DNA of 9,630 nucleotides, taken from contig DBCG01000140.1 in the NCBI GenBank assembly GCA_002292945.1, positions 1-9,630 on the forward strand, given 5' to 3'. Position numbers and translations under genes: made by a program. The notes beneath the pieces were generated by a model, which had not been told where the DNA came from, searched no databases, and saw only the letters and a program-made list of their open reading frames with translations. Origin of the DNA: Proteobacteria bacterium UBA964 (GTDB lineage: Bacteria > Pseudomonadota > Gammaproteobacteria > Steroidobacterales > Steroidobacteraceae). Within the stretch, counting starts at the first letter, position 1, and every line of letters starts with the position of its first letter. Below are positions 1 through 6,239 of this stretch, one piece after another.

Positions 1-2112
1 AACGTGCTCAAAGGCGGCGCAGGCCTCGCCGCGCTGACCTTCCTCGGCGGCATCGCCGGCTGCAACGGCGATGGCGTCGGTGATCCGACCCCCAGCCTCG
101 TACCGCCCGCCGGCGGCAGCATCGCACCGCCTCGCGCCACCACGCTGTCGTTCAATCCTGTAGCGAAGTCGGTCGCCGATGCGATCCGTCTCCCGGCCGG
201 CTACTACGCCACGGTGCTCTACCGCTTGGGCGATCCGATCGCCGCGGGTGTGCCGACGTTCCGCAACGATGGCACGGACTCGGCCGCTTCGTACGCGCAG
301 CGTGCTGGCGATCATCACGACGCGATCCAGTACTACGGCATGGGCGCCGACGGTCGCTACTCGGCGACCGCCACCGACCGCGCTTTGTTGGTCATGAACC
401 ACGAGGCCATCACCCCCTCGTATCTGCATCCGAACGGCCCCACGATCGTCAACGGGGTGCGCACCGTCGCCGACGAGGTGCTCCGGGAGCTGTATGTGCA
501 TGGTGTCTCGGTGATCGAGATCAACAAGGTCAACGGCAACTGGATCTACAAGCAGGATTCGAGCTTCAACCGTCGCGTCCACACGCTCACACCGATGACG
601 ATCTCAGGTCCTGCCGCCGGGTCGCGGTACATGGTGACCAAGGAGTCGCCTTCGGGCACTTCGATCCGCGGTACGGTGAACGACTGTGCGCACGGCTACA
701 CCCCGTGGGGGACCTACCTCGCGTGCGAGGAGAACTGGGCGGGTTACTTCCGTCGTACCACGGCGACCGACAACCCTCGCCGTACCGCCAAGGAATTGAC
801 CTCCTTCGGTCGCTATGGCGTCGCCGGCGCCGGCCGCGAGCTCTGGGCCACGGTGACCCCCGATACCGCCGATGATCGCTATGGACGATGGAACGCGGAG
901 GTCCGGGGCACTTCGACCGACGGTTCGGATGACTATCGGAACGCGCCGAACACCTACGGTTGGAACGTCGAGATCGATCCGTTCTCGCCCACCTCGACCC
1001 CGAAGAAGCGCACCGCGATGGGCCGCTTTGCTCATGAGGGCGCTTGGCCGGCCAAGCCGGTCGCGGGCAAGCCGATCGTGTACTACATGGGTTGCGACTC
1101 GCGGAACGAGTACATCTACAAGTATGTCTCGACTGCCGTGTGGGATCCGGCGGATGCCACGCGCGGTCTCGCGGCGGGCGACAAGTATCTCGACAACGGC
1201 AAGCTCTACGCCGCGGTGTTCAGCGAGGACGGCACGGGGCGATGGGTGGAGCTCACCTTCAATGTCGGCAACGTCACCTCCGCGAACGCGACGTACTCCT
1301 TCGCAGACCAGGCCGATGTGTTGATCAATGCCCGGCTTGCGGCTGATGCTGCCGGCGCGACCAAGATGGACCGTCCTGAGTGGGGTGCGGTCGATCCCTT
1401 CAGCGGTGCGGTCTACATGACGCTGACCAACAGCAATGCGACCTCGCGCACGCTGGCCTCGACGAACGCGTCGAACCCGCGTCATTACAACGACGCGCGG
1501 ACGACCGGCACCGCGCAGCGCGGCAACGCGAACGGCCACATCATCCGCTGGCTCGAGAGCGAACCGTCTGCCTCGACATTCCGTTGGGATGTGTACCTGT
1601 TCGGTGCGCGTGCGACGGCGGATGCCCAGAACGTGAACTTGTCGGGTCTGACGGCGGAGAACGACTTCTCGAGCCCCGATGGCGCGTGGTTCGGTTCGAA
1701 CGGCATCTTCTGGATCCAGACCGATGATGGTGCCTACACCGACGTCACCAATTGCATGTTGCTGGCGGCCCTGCCGGGGTCGGTCGGCGACGGTGCAGCT
1801 CGGACGGTGACCAACACGGACGCCGCAGGTGCGACCAAGACCGTGCAGACCTTCGTCGGCGCGGCGCCGGGCACGGCCAAGCTCAAGCGCTTTTTGGTGG
1901 GCCCCTCGCAGGCCGAGATCACCGGTATCACCGAGTCGCCGGACGGCAAGGCGTTGTTCGTCAACATCCAGCATCCGGGCGAGGACATGCCGGTCGCGGA
2001 CATCGGCGATCCGACCCGCTATACCTCGCATTGGCCGGACGGTGGTCTGGCGCGACCGCGGTCCGCGACCATCGTCATCCAGCGCGATGACGGCGGGGTG
2101 GTCGGCGCCTGA
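1..2112 (+). CDS. phoX: PhoX-family alkaline phosphatase (DUF839), Tat lipoprotein, 5' end missing
   Basis: PhoX enzymes hydrolyse phosphomonoesters outside the cytoplasm; characterised members use calcium and iron on a beta-propeller fold. The frame is open at base 1. Numbering from the valine codon at base 4 (702 residues to the TGA), the family signatures appear in order: NHE at 132-134, GYTPWGTYLACEENW at 231-245, GRFAHEGAW at 340-348, DRPEWGAVDP at 456-465, GHIIRW at 511-516, SSPDGAWF at 556-563, and ITESPDGKALFVNIQHPGE at 642-660. Cys241 of the CEE motif matches the cysteine that binds iron in characterised PhoX. The GTG at base 4 is unlikely to be the true start: residues 2-20 look like the hydrophobic half of a Tat signal whose twin arginines lie just upstream. 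IAGC at 17-20 fits a lipobox, with Asn at +2, which would not retain the protein in the inner membrane. It is followed 14 bases later by the PHP hydrolase gene. Family assignment is strong; the substrate is unknown. Confidence 0.95.
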   Translation, partial: NVLKGGAGLAALTFLGGIAGCNGDGVGDPTPSLVPPAGGSIAPPRATTLSFNPVAKSVADAIRLPAGYYATVLYRLGDPIAAGVPTFRNDGTDSAASYAQRAGDHHDAIQYYGMGADGRYSATATDRALLVMNHEAITPSYLHPNGPTIVNGVRTVADEVLRELYVHGVSVIEINKVNGNWIYKQDSSFNRRVHTLTPMTISGPAAGSRYMVTKESPSGTSIRGTVNDCAHGYTPWGTYLACEENWAGYFRRTTATDNPRRTAKELTSFGRYGVAGAGRELWATVTPDTADDRYGRWNAEVRGTSTDGSDDYRNAPNTYGWNVEIDPFSPTSTPKKRTAMGRFAHEGAWPAKPVAGKPIVYYMGCDSRNEYIYKYVSTAVWDPADATRGLAAGDKYLDNGKLYAAVFSEDGTGRWVELTFNVGNVTSANATYSFADQADVLINARLAADAAGATKMDRPEWGAVDPFSGAVYMTLTNSNATSRTLASTNASNPRHYNDARTTGTAQRGNANGHIIRWLESEPSASTFRWDVYLFGARATADAQNVNLSGLTAENDFSSPDGAWFGSNGIFWIQTDDGAYTDVTNCMLLAALPGSVGDGAARTVTNTDAAGATKTVQTFVGAAPGTAKLKRFLVGPSQAEITGITESPDGKALFVNIQHPGEDMPVADIGDPTRYTSHWPDGGLARPRSATIVIQRDDGGVVGA

Positions 2113-2126
2113 GCAGTTCGTCGCCC

Positions 2127-3707
2127 TTGGGACGCCGGTTCGCGAGCTGTCTGCTGGCGCTGTGGTGTGTTGGGCTGATGCCCAGTGCCCACAGCGCCGG
2201 CGGAGACCTCCCTTCCGTCCAACGGATCGAGGGGGAGATACGCGGCAGCGATCATGAGACCTATCGCGCCGTCGAGTTCCTCGTGCCGCCGGGGATCGAG
2301 CGTCTTGACATCGAGTTCATGCACGACGGTGCCGGGATTCGGACCGTGGTCGATTTGGCTGTGCACGGCCCGGCTGGATTCCGTGGCGCGAGCGGCAGCA
2401 ATAAGACCTTGATCACTCTCGGTCCGGACGACGCGACGCCGTCCTATCGACCTGGCCCGATCGAGCCCGGGACTTGGCGGCTCGTGCTCGGCTTACCCAA
2501 CGTCCGGTCCGTCGTCGGTGCGGCCGGGCGATCGGTGCCGCCCACGCGGTTCGTCGCGACCATCCGCATGACCACTGCGAACTCGCCGCTGCCGGTCAGC
2601 GCCTTCGCACCGGGACCGCTGCGAGAAGTTGCCGGTTGGTACCGAGGCGATGTGCACTCCCATACCGCCCACAGCGATGGCAGTTGCGCGAGCCGCGCTG
2701 GGCGACGTGTGCCTTGCCCGGCGTTCGTCACGGTCGACGCCGCAGCGAGAGAGGGTTTGGACTTTCTCTTCGTGACCGAACACAACACCACTTCGCACCT
2801 CAACTTCCTGCGTGAACTGCAGCCGTACTTCGATGATCTGTTGCTCGTGCCTGGCATGGAACTGACCAGTTTCGGTGGGCATGCAAATCTGATCGGTGTG
2901 GCAGACGCGTCGCGTCTGCTTCGTCCGGGTGGTGGCGCAAGCGATGTCGGGGACGAGTTCCGGCGGGTCCGCGAGCGGGGCGGGCTTGTCGTGGTGAACC
3001 ACCCTGGTCTGCCTTCCAACGAGGATTGCATGGGCTGCGGCTGGCGCAACCCCATCGACTGGTCTGCGGTCGACGCGGTCGAGATCGTCAACGGTGGATC
3101 GTTGCTGCGCTTCGGCAGCGCCGAGGGGCCGTTCTCAGCCTTGGCGTTCTGGGAGCGGCTGCTCGATCGTGGATCACGGATCACCGCAGTCGCAGGCAGC
3201 GATTCGCACGATCCCACTGCGTCTGCGGATCGTCAGGTGCCTGTCGGTCGGCCGCGGACGGTCGTGTTCGCCGACTCGCTCTCGCAGCGCGACCTTCTGG
3301 CCGGGCTCCGCGCCGGGCGTGCGTTCGTCGATGTCCAAGGTAGCCGTACGCGCTTCGTCGATCTGCGAGTGGTGTCCGGCGGTCAGGTGACGACCATGGG
3401 TTCCTCGATCGCGCGCGCGCGCGGTACGGCTTTGGAGGTGGAGGTCACCGTGCGCGATGTGCCGGGTGCTCAGGTGCACCTCATCCGCGGCGATGACGGG
3501 ACGCATCGCGAAGCGACGCGGTTCCGCGTGGAAGCGCAGGACGCACTGCTGCGTCACGCCATCGCGGCGTCCGGTTGCACCGGTTGGATACGGGCCGATG
3601 TCCGCGACGCCGAAGGTGGGCTGTTGCTGGTCTCCAACCCGGTCTACCTCTTGCCTGAAACCAAACAGACACCGTCGTGTAAGGGCGATGTCGTCAATCG
3701 TCAATAA
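2127..3707 (+). CDS. Secreted CehA/McbA-type PHP-domain metallohydrolase
   Basis: 526 residues, predicted periplasmic or secreted. The PHP fold is a metal-dependent phosphoesterase or hydrolase; the CehA/McbA branch is named for carbaryl hydrolases, but most members have no known substrate. A signal peptide covers about 1-24, ending in an AHSA cleavage site. Residues 30-150 look like a beta-sandwich domain ahead of the catalytic part. Metal-ligand motifs follow: DVHSH (His177, His179), TEHN (Glu218, His219), GMEL (Glu245), GHAN (His252), VNHPG (His292) and GSDSH (Asp359, His361). All expected ligands are present, so it should be active. Cysteines at 187/197 and 301/304 could form disulfides in the periplasm. 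A beta-rich tail follows from about 405. The TTG start is chosen because it gives a full signal peptide; the next in-frame ATG at 2178 would remove it. The ribosome site is weak, and it lies 14 bases after the phoX stop, so translational coupling is likely. Next to PhoX and PhoD-like enzymes, a phosphoesterase role is plausible but inferred. Confidence 0.9.
   Translation: MGRRFASCLLALWCVGLMPSAHSAGGDLPSVQRIEGEIRGSDHETYRAVEFLVPPGIERLDIEFMHDGAGIRTVVDLAVHGPAGFRGASGSNKTLITLGPDDATPSYRPGPIEPGTWRLVLGLPNVRSVVGAAGRSVPPTRFVATIRMTTANSPLPVSAFAPGPLREVAGWYRGDVHSHTAHSDGSCASRAGRRVPCPAFVTVDAAAREGLDFLFVTEHNTTSHLNFLRELQPYFDDLLLVPGMELTSFGGHANLIGVADASRLLRPGGGASDVGDEFRRVRERGGLVVVNHPGLPSNEDCMGCGWRNPIDWSAVDAVEIVNGGSLLRFGSAEGPFSALAFWERLLDRGSRITAVAGSDSHDPTASADRQVPVGRPRTVVFADSLSQRDLLAGLRAGRAFVDVQGSRTRFVDLRVVSGGQVTTMGSSIARARGTALEVEVTVRDVPGAQVHLIRGDDGTHREATRFRVEAQDALLRHAIAASGCTGWIRADVRDAEGGLLLVSNPVYLLPETKQTPSCKGDVVNRQ
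3410..3423 (+). repeat. (CG)7 dinucleotide run inside the PHP hydrolase gene
   Basis: Fourteen bases of uninterrupted alternating CG, encoding part of an Ile-Ala-Arg-Ala-Arg-Gly stretch near residues 428-433, after the catalytic motifs. Gain or loss of one unit would frameshift the C-terminal tail while leaving all metal ligands intact. The frame is intact here. In GC-rich DNA such a run can be ordinary. Confidence 0.6.
3692..3705 (+). repeat. Two head-to-tail copies of CGTCAAT
   Basis: Two perfect 7-base direct repeats with no spacer, covering the last codons of the PHP hydrolase and touching its TAA stop, 34 bases before the receptor 1 start. Seven-base direct repeats recall the half-sites of two-component regulators. 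The bases do not match the PhoB consensus, and the usual 4-base spacer is absent. It may be chance. Confidence 0.4.
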
Positions 3708-3739
3708 CCTCCACGCACTACAACCAAACGGGTATTTCG

Positions 3740-6214
3740 ATGAACACCAATCGCTTGATCGCCGCCGCTGTCGCGTCGGTGTTGTCCGTCTCTGCGCCCT
3801 CGGGCGTCGCAGCCGATGCACTGGAAGAGGTCGTCGTCACCGGTCGTGTCGGTACGCGTGAACTCACCAAGCCCGAGTTGAGCTTCGCGGCGACCACGAT
3901 CGACGCCGACCGGCTCCGTTTCATCGCGCCGCTCAGCACCGCGGAGGTCTTCAAATCTGTCCCCGGATTCTGGGTCGAGGCCTCAGGTGGCGAAGCGTCG
4001 AACAACGTGCGATCGCGCGGTATCCCGACCGATGGATATTCTTCGGTCACCATCCAGGAAGACGGGCTCACCATCCAGCACGATGGTGGTCTTGGCTGGC
4101 TCAACGCCGATCAGTCGTTCCGCATGGATGAGACGGTCGCGCGGGTCGAGGCGGTCCGCGGCGGTCCGTCCGCGATCTTCGCGGCCAACTCGCCGGGTGG
4201 TGTGGTCAATTTCATCACCCGCAAGCCTGGTGACTCGGCGGAAGGTCTCGTCAAGTTGCAGGTCGGCGACTACGGCATGTATCGCACCGATTTTTACTTC
4301 GGATCGCCGTTGGGCGATCGCTGGGATGCGTCGGTCGGCGGTTTCTTCCGTACGGATGACGGCGTCCGTCCGCCCGGCTTCCGCCAGAACGAGGGTGGGC
4401 AGCTGCGCATCGCCCTCGGATACGACCTCGAAGACGGGCGTATCGACGTCAACTTCAAACATATCGACGACAATATCGGATTCCTGCTGCCGGTGCCCCT
4501 GACCTTCGACGGTAGCGGTGACACGGCCGGCGTCTCCGGTTTCGATCCGAACTACGGCACGCTCGCCGGTCCCGACAACCGACTGTCGGTCTTCCCAAGT
4601 CCCAAGGGGCCGCTCGATTTCGATCTGAGCCGCGGCACCGATGTGAAGCTCTCCCAGTTCACGGTCAAGATCGACCTCGGGTTGGGCGATGGCTGGCGTC
4701 TGCTCAACACCGCTCGCTTGCGCGACTCGGAGATCGTTCGCAACGGTCTGTTCCCGACCGGAAATGTCGAGACTGCGCGCGCAAGGTTGACCTCCCTGCG
4801 CGCGGCCGCGCAGACCGCCTACCCCGGTGCGGATCTGCGGATGGTCTACGCCACCAGCGGCGAGGCCTTCAACCTCGACGGTGCCAACGGCAACGGCCTC
4901 GTCATCAGCGGCAACCTGTTGAGCGTCGCTGTGCCGCTGCGCGAATTCGCCAACGATCTGCGTGTCTCCAAGGCCTTCGACCTGGGCGGCGCCGTCCACG
5001 ATTTCACTTTGGGCGCCTACATCGCGGACTTCTCCTACGACTACGACCGATTCATGTCCACCGCGAACCTCGAGCTCCGCGATCAAGCGCGTCGGTTGGA
5101 CGTATTGGCGGTGTCCGGGACAGGTGCGGTGGTGGGCAAGGTGACCGACAACGGTATCCTTCGCCACGGCTCGCTGTACGACAACGCGACCGTCGAGGCG
5201 CAGAGCGTCGCCGCATACATCGCAGACGAATGGCAAGTCACCGATGCGTTGCGTGTGGATGCCGGGGTCCGCTACGAGGAGATCGATTTCTCTGGCGCGG
5301 TCGAGGGCAAGCGTACGGTGGATCTCGGCATCGCCGGTACTCTCGCCGACAACCAGGTCATCACCGGTACGGGGACCTTCCAAGGGTTCGATCGACGTTA
5401 CGATCAGACCAGCTTCACGTTGGGCGTCAACTGGCAGTTCGCCGAGGGTCTGGGGGTGTTCGGGCGCTACACCGACACGGGTCGTCTCCCGTCGCCCTCC
5501 GAGTTCCAGGGCAGCGTGGGTGACGCGGTCCGTACCGACATCCGTGTGACGCCGGTGACGATGCTCGAAGCCGGGCTGAAGTGGGTGGGCGAGAACTACT
5601 CGTTGTATGCGACCGCGTTCCAGTCGGAGTTCAACGGCGTCCGCTTCACGGACAACGTGTTCAACTCCACCACCAACAGCTTCACGACCCGCGTGGGCTA
5701 CGCCGATACCAAGACGTTCGGTGTGGAACTGGAAGGCGATATCAGCCTCGCGCAGATGTTCTACGTCCGCGGTGCGGTGACCTGGCAGCAGCCGGAGTAC
5801 GAGAGCTTCACGTTCACGAACAACGTAGGCGGGACGCCTGTGGTGGTGACCTTCAACGGCAACCAGCTCATCCGCGTCCCCGAGCTGTCGGTTCGGCTCA
5901 ACCCTGGCGTGATGTTGCTGGGCGGTCGGCTACGCGCTGAGCTGGACGCTGAGCATTATTCGAAGCGCTTCGCGGATGCGGCCAACTCGCAGTCGCTGCC
6001 CGCCTACGAGGTGTTCGGTGCGAATGTGATGTGGCAGGCGACTGAGCGTCTGTCGCTCGGTTTCCACGGGGTCAACCTGACCAACGAGATCGGTCTCACG
6101 GAGGGCAACCCCCGCGCCGGTCAGTTCGTCTCCGGTGACGCAGGCGCGCGCTTCTACACAGCACGCCCCATCCTCGGACGCTCGTATCGTTTGTCCGCGA
6201 CCTACAAGTTCTGA
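3740..6214 (+). CDS. TonB-dependent outer-membrane receptor 1
   Basis: 824 residues. TonB-dependent receptors are 22-strand outer-membrane barrels that import scarce or bulky ligands using energy passed from TonB-ExbB-ExbD. Here a Sec signal peptide spans about 1-25 (ending GVAA), a TonB box is seen at LEEVVVTGR (28-36), and the plug domain runs from about 44 to 162, with SVPGFWVEASG, the RVEAVRGGPSAIF motif (135-147) and SPGGVVNFITR (151-161). The barrel includes GVFGRYTDTGRLPSPSEF near 572 and HGVNLTNEIGL near 776, and ends in ATYKF, the aromatic C-terminus recognised by the BAM machinery. There is no N-terminal signalling extension, so it is not of the FecA-type transducer class. The ATG at 3740 has a weak GGGT ribosome site seven bases upstream. 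The plug resembles siderophore-type receptors, so iron import is an alternative; the flanking phosphatases favour a phosphorus-containing ligand. Both are inference. Confidence 0.93.
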   Translation: MNTNRLIAAAVASVLSVSAPSGVAADALEEVVVTGRVGTRELTKPELSFAATTIDADRLRFIAPLSTAEVFKSVPGFWVEASGGEASNNVRSRGIPTDGYSSVTIQEDGLTIQHDGGLGWLNADQSFRMDETVARVEAVRGGPSAIFAANSPGGVVNFITRKPGDSAEGLVKLQVGDYGMYRTDFYFGSPLGDRWDASVGGFFRTDDGVRPPGFRQNEGGQLRIALGYDLEDGRIDVNFKHIDDNIGFLLPVPLTFDGSGDTAGVSGFDPNYGTLAGPDNRLSVFPSPKGPLDFDLSRGTDVKLSQFTVKIDLGLGDGWRLLNTARLRDSEIVRNGLFPTGNVETARARLTSLRAAAQTAYPGADLRMVYATSGEAFNLDGANGNGLVISGNLLSVAVPLREFANDLRVSKAFDLGGAVHDFTLGAYIADFSYDYDRFMSTANLELRDQARRLDVLAVSGTGAVVGKVTDNGILRHGSLYDNATVEAQSVAAYIADEWQVTDALRVDAGVRYEEIDFSGAVEGKRTVDLGIAGTLADNQVITGTGTFQGFDRRYDQTSFTLGVNWQFAEGLGVFGRYTDTGRLPSPSEFQGSVGDAVRTDIRVTPVTMLEAGLKWVGENYSLYATAFQSEFNGVRFTDNVFNSTTNSFTTRVGYADTKTFGVELEGDISLAQMFYVRGAVTWQQPEYESFTFTNNVGGTPVVVTFNGNQLIRVPELSVRLNPGVMLLGGRLRAELDAEHYSKRFADAANSQSLPAYEVFGANVMWQATERLSLGFHGVNLTNEIGLTEGNPRAGQFVSGDAGARFYTARPILGRSYRLSATYKF

Positions 6215-6223
6215 TCTGCCAAC

Positions 6224-6228
6224 GAGAG
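6224..6228 (+). promoter_or_regulatory. Probable ribosome binding site for receptor 2
   Basis: GAGAG sits 11 bases before the GTG at 6240, slightly longer than the usual spacing. The alternative ATG at 6261 has no purine-rich stretch at a suitable distance, so this site favours the GTG start. Confidence 0.4.
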
Positions 6229-6239
6229 CAACTACACCT

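Noticed and set aside
4..6. GTG as the true start of phoX
   Set aside because: The frame is already open at base 1, and the encoded N-terminus begins midway through an export signal, so the start must lie upstream.
604..2031. 475-codon open frame on the minus strand, opposite phoX
   Set aside because: Arg-, Val- and Gly-rich translation with no recognisable motif; it is a codon-bias shadow of a strongly supported gene in GC-rich DNA.
2113..2126. Pho box or internal promoter in the gaps at 2113-2126, 3708-3739 and 6215-6239
   Set aside because: The gaps are too short and show no CTGTCAT-type repeats and no convincing -35 and -10 pair; no terminator hairpin is seen in them either.
2640..3240. 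PHP domain as part of a DNA polymerase or histidinol phosphatase
   Set aside because: A signal peptide, the CehA/McbA motif order and absence of polymerase domains point to an exported hydrolase.
3983..5383. 466-codon open frame on the minus strand, opposite receptor 1
   Set aside because: Low-complexity Arg, Val and Glu translation with no domain signature; the + strand gene is unambiguous.
6135..6239. Upstream extension of receptor 2 into receptor 1
   Set aside because: It would add about 35 residues that are neither a signal peptide nor part of a receptor, and would overlap receptor 1 by 80 bases. The GTG at 6240 gives a proper signal peptide.
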